This document shows positions 30,515 to 40,873 of a DNA stretch of 64,000 nt, piece by piece. The stretch lies in NCBI RefSeq assembly GCF_017569205.1, contig NZ_CP071870.1, forward strand, positions 2,914,001-2,978,000, read 5' to 3'. Both the position numbers and the translations under genes were made by a program. Source of the stretch: Propioniciclava sp. MC1595 (lineage in GTDB: Bacteria; Actinomycetota; Actinomycetes; Propionibacteriales; Propionibacteriaceae). Under the pieces are notes generated by a model that saw only the letters and a list, made by a program, of their open reading frames with translations, was not told the origin of the DNA and ran no database searches. How positions within the stretch are numbered: position 1 is the first letter of the stretch; every line of letters starts with the position of its first letter.

Positions 30515-31317
30515 GCACCCATCCTCTCGGCGACGGCGATGGCGTCCGCGCTGGAGCGCACGTCGTGCACGCGCACGCCCCACACGCCCCGGGCGGCGAA
30601 GTGGCCGCTGAGCTGGGCGGTGGCGACGTCGCGCCCCACCGGCGGCCGGGGAGCGTCGGGCCCGCCCAGCAGCGAACCCAGGAACCGCTTGCGGCTCACG
30701 GCCAGCAGCAGCGGGAAGCCGAGCGCGTCGAGGGCGTCCCACCCCTGCAGGAGCGCCCAGTTGTGCTCGGCGGTCTTGGCGAAGCCGATGCCCGGGTCCA
30801 GCACGAGCCGGCCGGGGTCGATGCCGGCGGCCAGCGCGGCGTCGCGGCAGGCGGCCAGCTCGGCGCGCACCTCGGCGACGACGTCGTCGTAGACCGCGTT
30901 GGCGCCCATCTCGCGGGCGTGGCCCCGCCAGTGCATCGTGATGTAGGACGCCCCGCGCGCGGCCACGGCGCCCAACATCCGAGGGTCCGCCAGGCCGCCG
31001 GAGACGTCGTTGATCCACGTCGCGCCGGCATCCAGCGTGGCGGCCGCCACCGAGGCGCGCGTGGTGTCGACGCTGACGGTGACGCCCGCGTCGGCAAGGG
31101 CCGCGACGACCGGGAGCACGCGGGCGAGCTCCTCCTCGGCCCCCACCCGGTCGGAGTCGGGGCGGGTGGACTCGCCGCCCACGTCGACGATCGCGGCGCC
31201 GTCGGCCACCATCGCCAGCCCGTGCGCGACGGCGGCGTCGGTGTCGACCCAGCGACCCCCGTCGGAGAACGAGTCGGGCGTCACGTTGAGGATGCCCATC
31301 ACCAGGGTGCGCGCCAT
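30511..31317 (-). CDS. folP: dihydropteroate synthase
   Basis: 268 residues. It joins hydroxymethyl-dihydropterin pyrophosphate to p-aminobenzoate and is the sulfonamide target. Motifs: MGILNVTPDSFSDGG (Asn for metal), VDVGGESTRPDSD, INDVSGG, LDPGIGFAKT and the terminal RVHDVRSS. ATG at 31317 has GAGGGGAG just upstream; an open frame continues into folE but is not used. Confidence 0.96.
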   Translation of the reverse strand: MARTLVMGILNVTPDSFSDGGRWVDTDAAVAHGLAMVADGAAIVDVGGESTRPDSDRVGAEEELARVLPVVAALADAGVTVSVDTTRASVAAATLDAGATWINDVSGGLADPRMLGAVAARGASYITMHWRGHAREMGANAVYDDVVAEVRAELAACRDAALAAGIDPGRLVLDPGIGFAKTAEHNWALLQGWDALDALGFPLLLAVSRKRFLGSLLGGPDAPRPPVGRDVATAQLSGHFAARGVWGVRVHDVRSSADAIAVAERMGA

Positions 31318-31328
31318 GACCGCTCCCC

Positions 31329-31892
31329 TCAGCCGATGATGAGGCTCATCGCCTCGGCGCGGGTCGCGGCGTGGCGCAGGGCCCCGCGGACGGCCGAGGT
31401 GACGGTCTTGCTGCCCGGCTTGCGGACGCCGCGCATGGTCATGCACTGGTGCTCGGCCTCGACGACGACCATGACGCCCTGCGGGTTGAGGTGCTGGACG
31501 AGGGCGTCGGCGACCTGCCCGGTGAGCCGCTCCTGCACCTGGGGTCGGCGCGCATAGACGTCGACCAGGCGGGCCAGCTTCGACAGGCCGGTGATCTTGC
31601 CGTCGCGGCTGGGGATGTAGGCGACGTGCGCGACCCCGTGGAACGGCAGCAGGTGGTGCTCGCACGTCGACCACAGCTCGATGTCCTTCACGAGGACCAT
31701 CTCCTCGTGCTCGATGTCGAACGTGACGCCGAGGTGCTCGGCCGGGTCCTGCTCCAGGCCGGCGAACATCTCGGCGTAGGCCCGGGCGACGCGCTCGGGC
31801 GTGCCGAGCAGCCCGTCGCGGTCGGGGTCCTCGCCGATGGCGATCAGGATCTCGCGGACGGCCGACGCGATGCGCGGCTGGTCGACGGCCAT
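31329..31892 (-). CDS. folE: GTP cyclohydrolase I
   Basis: 187 residues. First step of folate synthesis (GTP to dihydroneopterin triphosphate). Zinc ligands are in [15 protein letters not shown] and [14 protein letters not shown]; the [24 protein letters not shown] stretch is the family signature. ATG at 31892 lies 1 nt after the ftsH stop. Downstream gap to folP is 11 nt. Confidence 0.97.
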   Translation of the reverse strand: MAVDQPRIASAVREILIAIGEDPDRDGLLGTPERVARAYAEMFAGLEQDPAEHLGVTFDIEHEEMVLVKDIELWSTCEHHLLPFHGVAHVAYIPSRDGKITGLSKLARLVDVYARRPQVQERLTGQVADALVQHLNPQGVMVVVEAEHQCMTMRGVRKPGSKTVTSAVRGALRHAATRAEAMSLIIG

Positions 31893-31893
31893 G

Positions 31894-34086
<2,193 letters not shown>

Positions 34087-34170
34087 TCGACTCCCTGTCA
34101 CAGGCGAGATGGGTGCGTCGTTGAGCGTACCGGACCGGCACAACGGACCACCTCCGGAAGATCTTTGATG

Positions 34171-34206
34171 AAAGTGCTTGCGGGTTTGGAAAGTACTTGT
34201 TAGTGT
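34171..34206 (+). promoter_or_regulatory. promoter with direct-repeat operator
   Basis: AAAGTGCTTG (34171-34180) and AAAGTACTTG (34190-34199) form a direct repeat with 19-nt spacing; each contains a near or perfect AAGTACTT palindrome. A promoter overlaps them: -35 TTGCGG (34178-34183), 17-nt spacer, -10 TAGTGT (34201-34206). The operon ends with a winged-helix regulator gene, so self-repression through these sites is a natural inference. Confidence 0.6.
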
Positions 34207-34249
34207 TCTGTCATCGGAACAACCCGAACCCCACACCCCGGAGGACACC

Positions 34250-34468
34250 ATGAACACCACCGCCCGCACCCCGGCCCGCCAGACCATCGCCCGCCGCGTC
34301 GCGCTCATCGGCTTCGCCATCGCCTTCGCCTCGATGATCACCCTCTTCATCGCCGGCGCCGTCACCGGCACCGCGCCGATGATGGTCGTCGCCAGCACCA
34401 CCGCCGCCGCCCTCGGCGGATCGGCCGCCGGCACCTTCGCCCAGCTCCGCAAGCAGGCCCGGGCATGA
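34250..34468 (+). CDS. small two-span membrane protein
   Basis: 72 residues with two hydrophobic segments (about 14-36 and 38-60), then a basic tail. No known family recognised. ATG at 34250 is preceded by GGAGGA. First gene of a three-gene operon; its stop overlaps the next start (ATGA). Confidence 0.75.
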   Translation: MNTTARTPARQTIARRVALIGFAIAFASMITLFIAGAVTGTAPMMVVASTTAAALGGSAAGTFAQLRKQARA

Positions 34469-34896
34469 GCGACCTCGACCCCCAGCAGGCCCGCGACCTG
34501 CTCGACCAGGCCGGACGCCTCGGCTCCGCCGCCCGCTCCGGCGCCAGCTGGCCCCAGATCGCCTGCCTCCTCGGCATCGGCGGCGTCTCGGCGATGTTCG
34601 CCGTGGCCCTGTACTTCGTGGGCCACACCGACGGGCGCCTCGTGGCGCTGCCCCTGGTCGTGGCCGGCGTCTGGTTCGCGATCCTGATCACCGTGATGGT
34701 CCGGTTCGCCCGTGCCACCAAGGCCGGCTTCGGCAAGCGGTGGGGCCAGGCGATGGCCGCGTGGACGGTGGCCTGGGTCTTCACCGTCGTCGGCTCGACG
34801 GTGTGGTGGGTGGGCGAGCTGTGGTTCGCCATCGCCTCCGCCGCGCTGCTCACGCTGGTGACCACCCTCGGCGCCTGGCGGGAGGCCCGGCAGTGA
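34465..34896 (+). CDS. membrane protein of unknown function
   Basis: 143 residues: a short cytoplasmic N-terminus (DLDPQQARDLLDQAGRLGSAAR) then four predicted membrane spans between about 30 and 137. Similar proteins commonly sit beside small winged-helix regulators in actinobacteria, but the function is unknown. Both ends overlap neighbouring genes by 4 nt (ATGA and GTGA), so all three proteins are translationally coupled. Confidence 0.8.
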   Translation: MSDLDPQQARDLLDQAGRLGSAARSGASWPQIACLLGIGGVSAMFAVALYFVGHTDGRLVALPLVVAGVWFAILITVMVRFARATKAGFGKRWGQAMAAWTVAWVFTVVGSTVWWVGELWFAIASAALLTLVTTLGAWREARQ

Positions 34897-35204
34897 CCGC
34901 CCCCGAGACCGAGCACCCGCGCCACCAGCTCAACGACCAGCTCACCCACCCGGTCCGGTTCTCGCTCGCGGCGGCGCTCGCGGCCACCGACGAGATCGAC
35001 TTCGCGTCGGTGCGCGACCACCTGCAGGTCAGCGACTCGGTGCTCAGCCGGCAGGCCTCCCAGCTCGAGGAACTCGGGCTGGTGCACATCAAGAAGGGCT
35101 ACGTGGGCAAGCGTCCGCGCACGTGGCTCTCCCTCACCGGTCAGGGCCGGGCCGCGTGGGCGTCCCACCTCGACGCCCTGCGCGCGATCGCCGGCCAGGC
35201 CTAG
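34893..35204 (+). CDS. winged-helix DNA-binding regulator (HTH_34/MarR-like)
   Basis: 103 residues. A single winged-helix domain: LNDQLTHPVRFSLAAALAAT, recognition helix in VSDSVLSRQASQLEELGLV, wing VHIKKGYVGKRPRTWLSLT, then a C-terminal dimer helix. Typical of the small HTH_34-type regulators. GTG at 34893 overlaps the previous stop. Its own TAG stop (35202-35204) is part of the CTAG into which the IS element inserted, and the reading frame is unharmed. Probably represses its own operon through the repeats at 34171-34199. Confidence 0.87.
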   Translation: MTAPETEHPRHQLNDQLTHPVRFSLAAALAATDEIDFASVRDHLQVSDSVLSRQASQLEELGLVHIKKGYVGKRPRTWLSLTGQGRAAWASHLDALRAIAGQA

Positions 35205-35221
35205 GGCGTGTCGCGTAACTG
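35201..35221 (+). repeat. left terminal inverted repeat plus CTAG junction
   Basis: CTAGGGCGTGTCGCGTAACT plus G; complementary to 36087-36107 at every base. The CTA at 35201-35203 forms the TAG stop of the transposase on the minus strand and overlaps the TAG stop (35202-35204) of the winged-helix gene on the plus strand. Confidence 0.9.
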
Positions 35222-35724
35222 GTCTCGTAGGCAGATGATGGTGCTGGCCAGGACGAGGCCGGCGCGGTAGTTGCGAGCGAGTTTGTCGTAGCGGGTGGCG
35301 ATGGCGCGGAACTCCTTGATCCGGTTGAAGAAGCGTTCCACCACGTTCCTGCCCTTGTAGATGGTGGGATCGAAGGCAGGTGGGCGACCGCCGCGGCTGC
35401 CCTTGGCCTTGCGACGGGCGATCTGGTCGGAGCGTTCGGGGATGGTCACCTTGATCCTTCGCCGCCGGAGCTCGGTTCGGGTCGAGGGATGGGAGTAGGC
35501 CTTGTCCGCGACCACCCGGACAACCCGGTGAGGGGCAAGATCGATCACATCCAACAGGCGGGGGTTCTCACCGGCCTGACCCGGGGTGACCACCAGCGAG
35601 CACAGGTGACCGGAGGCGTCGACCAGGGCGTGGGACTTCGTCGTCCACCCGCCACGGGAGTGCCCCAAGGCGTGATCAGCTGGTTCGGCCCGAGGATTCT
35701 TGTAGTTCGGTGGATCCCCCTTTT
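35201..35724 (-). CDS. IS5-family transposase, second frame (orfB)
   Basis: About 170 residues continuing the transposase after the A4G5 run: EPADHALGHSRGGWTTKSHALVDASG, second Asp in VRVVADKAYSHPS, and catalytic Glu in RNVVERFFNRIKEFRAIATRY. No independent start is evident. It lies in the +1 frame relative to orfA, so fusion needs a +1 (or -2) slip, or the copy carries a single-base indel. The C-terminus LRDQLRDTP is encoded by the terminal repeat itself, and the stop TAG comes from the flanking target CTA. Confidence 0.8.
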
Positions 35725-36104
35725 CGGGCGCCGGCAGCGTGCTTGTGGGCCCGCACGATCGTGCCGTCCACCACCGCGACCAGACCTTCTGCCTCCGGTG
35801 AACCGGCGATGGCGGTGAGGATCTTGTCCCAGGTACCGTCCTGGGCCCACGCGTTGAAGCGGCGCCACAAGCTCGACCACGATCCGAACTCGGCCGGCAC
35901 GTCCCGCCACGGCGACCCCGTCCGCAACCGCCAACAGATGCCCTCCACCGTCCGCCGGTGGTCATTCCACGGACGGCCGCCCTTCGCGCCCCCACGCGGC
36001 ATCAACGGCTCAATCCGCGCCCACATCTCGTCACTGAACTGAGGACTCCTGGTCACAAAGACAACCCTGACCCAAACCACCCAAATCAGTTACGCGACAC
36101 GCCC
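35204..36104 (-). mobile_element. IS5-family insertion sequence (about 0.9 kb)
   Basis: Terminal inverted repeats match perfectly over 18 nt (GGGCGTGTCGCGTAACTG at 35204-35221 and its complement at 36087-36104), or 21 nt if the flanking CTA/TAG is counted. CTAG stands at both junctions, consistent with a TA or CTAG target duplication as in the IS427/IS1031 subgroups. A two-frame DDE transposase lies on the minus strand. The element sits exactly between two convergent genes and shares their stop codons. Confidence 0.9.
35676..36056 (-). CDS. IS5-family transposase, first frame (orfA)
   Basis: About 126 residues from GTG at 36056 (a GTG at 36080 is also in frame). It has the DUF4096/IS5 N-terminal region (FSDEMWARIEPLMPRGGAKG, GICWRLRTGSPWRDVPAEFG) and the first catalytic Asp in VAVVDGTIVRAH. 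It ends soon after the homopolymeric AAAAGGGGG stretch (35716-35724 on the plus strand), where the family sequence continues in another frame. Together with orfB it encodes one DDE transposase. Confidence 0.85.
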   Translation of the reverse strand: MTRSPQFSDEMWARIEPLMPRGGAKGGRPWNDHRRTVEGICWRLRTGSPWRDVPAEFGSWSSLWRRFNAWAQDGTWDKILTAIAGSPEAEGLVAVVDGTIVRAHKHAAGARKGGSTELQESSGRTS

Positions 36105-36107
36105 TAG
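36087..36107 (-). repeat. right terminal inverted repeat plus CTAG junction
   Basis: Exact inverse of the left end. The CTA at 36104-36106 forms the TAG stop of the minus-strand HTH gene beyond the element. It lies just upstream of the transposase reading frame. Confidence 0.9.
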
Positions 36108-36748
36108 TCGGCGCGCTCCTCCCAGGCGGCCACGAAGGCGGCCAGAGCCCGGTCCACCGCCGCGCCACCACGGTTGACCAAGGACGTCGCCTCGCCCGAG
36201 GTCAGGCCGTGCCGGACGGCGGCGTCCGCGAGTTCTTCGACGAACAGGCCGCGGAACCGGACGAACACCCCCACCACCTCGGTGAGCAGCGCTCCGGCCC
36301 GCAGCGCCACGCGGGCGTGCTCGGCCGCCATGGCCTCCGCCTCGGCGATGGCGCGGGCGGAACGGGCCGGGGTCTCGGCGTCCAGGTGCGCGAGCAGCAA
36401 GGTGGTCAGATCTCGGCCCAGGGACGCCATCTCCGCCCGGAAGCCGTCGTCCAGCACCGACTCGGGCAGCGCGTTGGACGCCGCCCGCGCATGGCGGCGC
36501 ATCACCTTCACGACCCGGTCGGCGGACTCCCCCAGGCTGCCTGGCCGGGACACGTCGCCGGTGCCCTGCTGCAGCAACGCCTTCAGGGTGCTCAGTGAGA
36601 ACCGGCGGTGGCCGCCGGGCGTGGTGAACGCCTCGACCTCGCCGTTGGCGCTCCACCGGCGCAGGGTGGCGGGCGAGACGCCGAGCATCGCGCTCGCCTC
36701 CTGGACCGACAGCCAGGTCTCCTGGTTGCGTGCGGTGGCCGTGGTCAT
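36104..36748 (-). CDS. HTH_17/MerR-like DNA-binding protein with helical C-terminal domain
   Basis: 214 residues. Residues 12-50 (WLSVQEASAMLGVSPATLRRWSANGEVEAFTTPGGHRRFS) are a MerR/excisionase-type winged helix as in BldC-like proteins. The remainder is mostly helical (TTLLLAHLDAETPARSARAI) with no metal or cobalamin motif seen. Probably a transcription factor with a sensing domain of unknown ligand. The ATG at 36748 overlaps the stop of the 55-residue gene. Its TAG stop lies in the CTAG at the IS junction. Confidence 0.8.
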   Translation of the reverse strand: MTTATARNQETWLSVQEASAMLGVSPATLRRWSANGEVEAFTTPGGHRRFSLSTLKALLQQGTGDVSRPGSLGESADRVVKVMRRHARAASNALPESVLDDGFRAEMASLGRDLTTLLLAHLDAETPARSARAIAEAEAMAAEHARVALRAGALLTEVVGVFVRFRGLFVEELADAAVRHGLTSGEATSLVNRGGAAVDRALAAFVAAWEERAD

Positions 36749-36912
36749 CGCCCCACCTCCGGGGTCGAGCCGTTGAGCAGCTCGACGGCCTTCTTCTTCA
36801 GGAACGGCAGGCTCGCGTCCAGCTTGCCGAGCGCGCCTTCGGGGTCGGGCGAACCGGTGGGGGTGACAGCTGGGTCGGGGACGGGTTCCCGGGGTTCGGG
36901 GTCGTCGGTCAT
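36745..36912 (-). CDS. small hypothetical protein
   Basis: 55 residues, acidic and proline-rich at the N-terminus (DDPEPREPVPDPAVTP), then an amphipathic helix (GKLDASLPFLKKKAVELLNG). No family recognised. It overlaps both neighbours by 4 nt (ATGA at each end), which argues that it is a real gene of the TlpA-HTH operon. Confidence 0.6.
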   Translation of the reverse strand: MTDDPEPREPVPDPAVTPTGSPDPEGALGKLDASLPFLKKKAVELLNGSTPEVGR

Positions 36913-37619
36913 GGTGCCAGCTCCTCGAGGATGGAGTCCATGGTGTCGCGGGCCAGGCCACCCACACGGATGTCCTTGACCACGCCGGCACTGTCGATGA
37001 AGTAGTGCGCCGGGATCGCCCCGACCGCGTAGGCCTCGGCGATCTCGTTGTTCGGGTCCACCCCGATGGGGAGGGTCAGGCCGGTCCGCTCCGCGTAGGC
37101 CTTGACGGCCTCCTGCCCCTCCTGGATGTTGATGCCGAGCACGACGACGTCGCGGTCGGCGAACGCCTTGTGCGCCGCCTCGACGTCGGGCATCTCCGCC
37201 TGGCAGTTGGTGCACCAGGTGGCCCCGAAGGTGATCCACACGCCCTTGCCCTTGAGCTCGGACAGCGTGATCTCCTGCCCGTCCCAGGTCGTGTAGGTGA
37301 AGTCCGTCGCGGGCTCGCCCAGGGTGGGCGGCGGTACCCGCGACGTGCCGTCGAGGCGCACCACGGTGGCCCCGCCGGTCTTGGACTCCTCCGACCGCTC
37401 CGCCTGCAGCCGGACGATCTGCCACCCGGCGAACACCACGGCGGCGGTCACCAGGAGCACGACGAGCTGCCCCAGGCGGCTGGAACGGATCCGCTCCCGC
37501 GGGTCACGGGGTGCGACCGTGGACGCCGCGGGCGAGAGCACGTCGACGCCCGGCCTTGGGGCGTCCGGTGCCCCGGTGCCCTCGATGAGCTCGTCGTCGT
37601 CGCCGACGTGGTCCCTCAT
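36909..37619 (-). CDS. TlpA-like membrane-anchored thioredoxin (copy 2 of the cytochrome set)
   Basis: 236 residues. A cytoplasmic N-terminus of about 48 residues, one membrane span (50-68), then a TlpA fold with redox motif CTNC (C136, C139) in ITFGATWCTNCQAEMPDVE and the cis-proline AVGAIPAHYFIDS. Unlike ResA in the first cassette, it is anchored by a transmembrane helix rather than lipid. Likely reduces apocytochrome thiols together with CcdA copy 2. ATG at 37619; 46 nt after ccsB copy 2. Confidence 0.9.
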   Translation of the reverse strand: MRDHVGDDDELIEGTGAPDAPRPGVDVLSPAASTVAPRDPRERIRSSRLGQLVVLLVTAAVVFAGWQIVRLQAERSEESKTGGATVVRLDGTSRVPPPTLGEPATDFTYTTWDGQEITLSELKGKGVWITFGATWCTNCQAEMPDVEAAHKAFADRDVVVLGINIQEGQEAVKAYAERTGLTLPIGVDPNNEIAEAYAVGAIPAHYFIDSAGVVKDIRVGGLARDTMDSILEELAP

Positions 37620-37665
37620 GGTGTGTCCCTTTCCGTTCCGTGCCGCCCGGGTCCGTCGCTGTCCG

Positions 37666-38604
37666 TCAGACGACGCCGTAGGAGTGCAGGCCGCCGAAGA
37701 TCGCGTTGCCGAAGAAGGTGAAGATCACCGACAGGAACGCGACGACGAGCAGCCAGGCGGCGCCGCGGCCGACCCAACCGCGCGCCACGCGGGCGTGCAG
37801 GTAACCGCCGTAAATGAGCCACGTGACCAGGGAGGCGGTCTCCTTGGGGTCCCAGCTCCAGTAGCGGCCCCAGGCGATCTCGGCCCAGACGGCGCCGAGG
37901 ACGATGACCATGGTCATGAGCGGGTAGCCGATCACGGTGGCGCGGTAGCCGAGGCGGTCGAGCACGTCGGGCTTGGGCAGCAGGTGGCTCACCTTGCCGG
38001 GGAAGTAGGAGTCGATGAGGTACAGCACGGCGGCGGCGAACGACACCAGGAAGGCGCCGTAGGCGAAGATCGCGACCAGGATGTGCAGGGTCAGCAGGAA
38101 GCTGTTCTGCAGGGCCGGGACCAGCGGGTTGGCCGTGGAGTCCCACGACAGGGCATAGAGCTGGATGACGACGGTCATCGGCAGCGCGACCAGCGCCAGC
38201 GTGCGCGCCCGGTACTTCCACTCGAAGAACAGGTACATGACCAGGAAGCCCCACGCCATCGAGACGGCGAACTCGTGCTGGGTCACGAAGGGCCCACGGC
38301 CCGTCTCGACGGTGCGCAGCACCAGGGCGAGGGTGAGCATGCCGAGGGCGCCCCACGCGAGCCAGGAGGCGTACTTGGCGATGGTGGCGGGCAGCGGCCC
38401 GCTGACGCGGCGGGTCGGGGCGGGGGCGGCGTCCAGCGCCTCGAGGTCGTCGACCAGGTCCCCACCGACCAGCACCCGGGCCTTCTTCTGGGCGCCCTTG
38501 GTGACCAGCTGGTGGCCCTGGACGGCGGCCCAGATGTAGCCGATGGACGCGAGCACCGTGGCCCCTAGGGCCACCATGATGGCGTACTGCGCATAGAGCA
38601 ACAT
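37666..38604 (-). CDS. ccsB: System II cytochrome c biogenesis protein CcsB (CcsA-type), copy 2
   Basis: 312 residues, with the haem loop AEIAWGRYWSWDPKETASLVTW near 250 and flanking His in SFLLTLHILVAIFAYGA and YGGYLHARVARGW. Distinct from copy 1 (SWDPKETAS against GWDPKETWS) and with a longer cytoplasmic linker (KKARVLVGGDLVDDLEALDA). ATG at 38604 is preceded by AAGGAG. Part of TPR-ccdA-resB-ccsB-tlpA. Confidence 0.95.
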   Translation of the reverse strand: MLLYAQYAIMVALGATVLASIGYIWAAVQGHQLVTKGAQKKARVLVGGDLVDDLEALDAAPAPTRRVSGPLPATIAKYASWLAWGALGMLTLALVLRTVETGRGPFVTQHEFAVSMAWGFLVMYLFFEWKYRARTLALVALPMTVVIQLYALSWDSTANPLVPALQNSFLLTLHILVAIFAYGAFLVSFAAAVLYLIDSYFPGKVSHLLPKPDVLDRLGYRATVIGYPLMTMVIVLGAVWAEIAWGRYWSWDPKETASLVTWLIYGGYLHARVARGWVGRGAAWLLVVAFLSVIFTFFGNAIFGGLHSYGVV

Positions 38605-38623
38605 GGCGATATCTCCTTGTTCG

Positions 38624-40126
38624 TCAGCGTTCGCGCTGAGCGTCGTCGTCCTGGATGTGGTGGAGCAGTTCGGCGAACACCGGCTCCATGCCGGGGTCGC
38701 GCTTGTTCGGGGCGCCGAGCATGACGCGGGTGGTGCCGTCGGCGTTGGGGCGCACGCGGCCCCACACGCGGCGGTGCGGGAGGAAGAAGACCAGGCAGCT
38801 GCCGATGACCAGCAGGGCGCTGCCGACCCAGACGATGTTGGAGCCCGGGTCACGCTTGATCGTGATGCCGGTGTACTGGCGGTTGCGCTCGAAGGTCCAC
38901 GTCAGGCCCTCGAGCTCGGCCGACTGCCCCTGCGTGAGCACCTGGACGCCGAGCGGCTCGCTCTCGCCCACCCGGTAGACCTCGACGGCCAGGGAACCGG
39001 CCGGCAGCTCGGGCAGGACCTGGCCGGAGGCCGCCTGCACGATGTAGGCGCTGAGGTTCTTGCTGGGGATCGTCAGCTGGCCGATGGTGCGGGTGCCGTC
39101 GTTGGAGCGCCACGCCATCGAGACGGTCTCCTTGAACACCTCCTGGTCGCCCTCGGTGACCAGCAGGTCGGCACCGATGCCGAAGAAGGACTGGTGGAAC
39201 CAGACGTCGCCGATGATGAGGGGCTCGTTCACGCGGATCTGCTGGCGCGCCACCGACTGCCCGTCGACGAACACCTCGAGGTCGGACACGTAGTCCTTGG
39301 GCTGGCCGTTCTCGTAGTAGTCGTCGTGGAAGGAGTGCGCGACGACCGCCATGCCGGTGTCGTGGCCGACCTCGACCTGCACCCCGACCGGGGCCACGAA
39401 CTGCTCGTCGCGGAAGCCCATGGAGGCCGACACCACGAAGCCGAGCAGGATGATGATGAAGCTGATGTGCGCGATCACGGTGCCGAACGGAGCCCAGCGG
39501 AACTTGTCCCCGTACAGGTCCGCGCCGGCCTCGGCGGGCTCGCCGACCCCGCGGAAGTGCGCCTTGTGCAGCCCCTCGCGGACACGCTCGGCCGCGGCCT
39601 CGGCGTCCATGGGCAGGTCGAAGGCCGCGCGGAGCGGGGCGTGGGTGAAGAACGCCTCGCGCATCGCGATGCGGGGCTGCGTGGCGGTGCGCCACAGGCG
39701 GGGGGCGCGGTTGATCGAGCAGGCCAGGATGCTGATCGCCAGGATCGCGAACAGGGCCCGGAAGTACCACGTGCCGAACACGTTGTAGAGCCCCAGCGCG
39801 GACAGGATCGGCGCCCAGCCGCCGTACTTCTGCTTCGGGCCCGCCTCGTACCACGCCTGGTAGACCTCGGGGTCGGCCATCGCGTCCGGCGTCGCTTGGA
39901 CGATCATCGTGCCGGCCAGCGTGAGCAGGCCCAGGATGAGGATCAGCCACAGGCCGGTGCGCATGGAGATGAGGAAGTTCCACACCGCCTCGAGCGGGTT
40001 GGTCCGGCGGCCGCGGTGGCGGCGCTCGGGCTCGGGGTGGACGTCGTCGAGCACGTCGACGCCGCTGTCGAACACGTCGACCTGCTCCTTGCGGGAGCGG
40101 GTGCGTTCCTTCGCGTGCGAGCTCAT
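38624..40126 (-). CDS. resB: cytochrome c biogenesis protein ResB, copy 2
   Basis: 500 residues. A basic cytoplasmic N-terminus (about 50 residues) precedes membrane spans near 56-75, 115-135 and 213-233, a large external domain, and a last span near 445-465. It has ResB landmarks (FRWAPFGTVIAHISFIIILLG, IIGDVWFHQSFFGIGADL). The ATG at 40126 follows a weak GAAAGAGAAG site, 11 nt after ccdA copy 2. An open frame runs far upstream through ccdA but is a shadow. Confidence 0.94.
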   Translation of the reverse strand: MSSHAKERTRSRKEQVDVFDSGVDVLDDVHPEPERRHRGRRTNPLEAVWNFLISMRTGLWLILILGLLTLAGTMIVQATPDAMADPEVYQAWYEAGPKQKYGGWAPILSALGLYNVFGTWYFRALFAILAISILACSINRAPRLWRTATQPRIAMREAFFTHAPLRAAFDLPMDAEAAAERVREGLHKAHFRGVGEPAEAGADLYGDKFRWAPFGTVIAHISFIIILLGFVVSASMGFRDEQFVAPVGVQVEVGHDTGMAVVAHSFHDDYYENGQPKDYVSDLEVFVDGQSVARQQIRVNEPLIIGDVWFHQSFFGIGADLLVTEGDQEVFKETVSMAWRSNDGTRTIGQLTIPSKNLSAYIVQAASGQVLPELPAGSLAVEVYRVGESEPLGVQVLTQGQSAELEGLTWTFERNRQYTGITIKRDPGSNIVWVGSALLVIGSCLVFFLPHRRVWGRVRPNADGTTRVMLGAPNKRDPGMEPVFAELLHHIQDDDAQRER

Positions 40127-40137
40127 CGGCTTCTCTT

Positions 40138-40869
40138 TCAGACGGGGAACTGCGGTGTGAACTGGGCCAGGCGGGCGAACAGGTTCGTGAGCATCAGGAA
40201 CCCGACGACCATGAGCAGGGCGCCGGTCACGACGGAGACGATCACCTGGTGGTTGGTCAGCCAGGCGAGGCGCTGCCGGACGGCGTCGGCGCCCAGCGCG
40301 ACCAGCACGAACGGCAGGCCGAGACCGAGCGCGAACACGACGAGCAGGAGGGTCCCCTGCCCGAAGGTGTCGTTGAGGGAGGCCATGCCGATGATGGCCC
40401 CGAGCGTCGGGCCGACGCAGGGCGTCCACCCCGCGGCGAACACGACGCCGAACAGGGCCGAGCGCAGCACGCTCGGCCGGGTGGCGACGACCGCACCCGA
40501 GGCGTCCCGGCGGACGAGCCGGCCGCCGAGCGAGACCTGGTTGCGGAGGAAGGGGATGGTGATCAGGCCGGCCACGTGCAGGCCCATGACGATCAGCAGG
40601 ACGCCCGCCACCTGGCGGATGACGTCCACGTAGCCGCGCAGCAGGTAGCCGACGAGGCCGATGGACGCCCACAGGCCGACGAAGACGACCGCGAAGCCGA
40701 CCACGAACGCGAGCGACTGCTGCAGGGCGACGAGGCGGTTGGTGCGCTGGCCGGCCGGGGTGCCGCCGACGATGTAGCCGATCCAGACCGGCACCATGGG
40801 CAGGCAGCACGGCGACGCGAACGTCGCCACCCCGGCGACGAACGCGACTGCCAGCCCGACCTCGACCAT
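40138..40869 (-). CDS. ccdA: thiol-disulfide transporter CcdA, copy 2
   Basis: 243 residues, six spans, with redox cysteines in TFASPCCLPMVPVWIGYIVG (a CC pair, near 20-21) and AAGWTPCVGPTLGAIIG (near 149). It moves electrons to the TlpA-like protein of this cassette. ATG at 40869, 4 nt after the TPR gene. The protein is only distantly similar to copy 1. Confidence 0.94.
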   Translation of the reverse strand: MVEVGLAVAFVAGVATFASPCCLPMVPVWIGYIVGGTPAGQRTNRLVALQQSLAFVVGFAVVFVGLWASIGLVGYLLRGYVDVIRQVAGVLLIVMGLHVAGLITIPFLRNQVSLGGRLVRRDASGAVVATRPSVLRSALFGVVFAAGWTPCVGPTLGAIIGMASLNDTFGQGTLLLVVFALGLGLPFVLVALGADAVRQRLAWLTNHQVIVSVVTGALLMVVGFLMLTNLFARLAQFTPQFPV

Positions 40870-40873
40870 GGCG

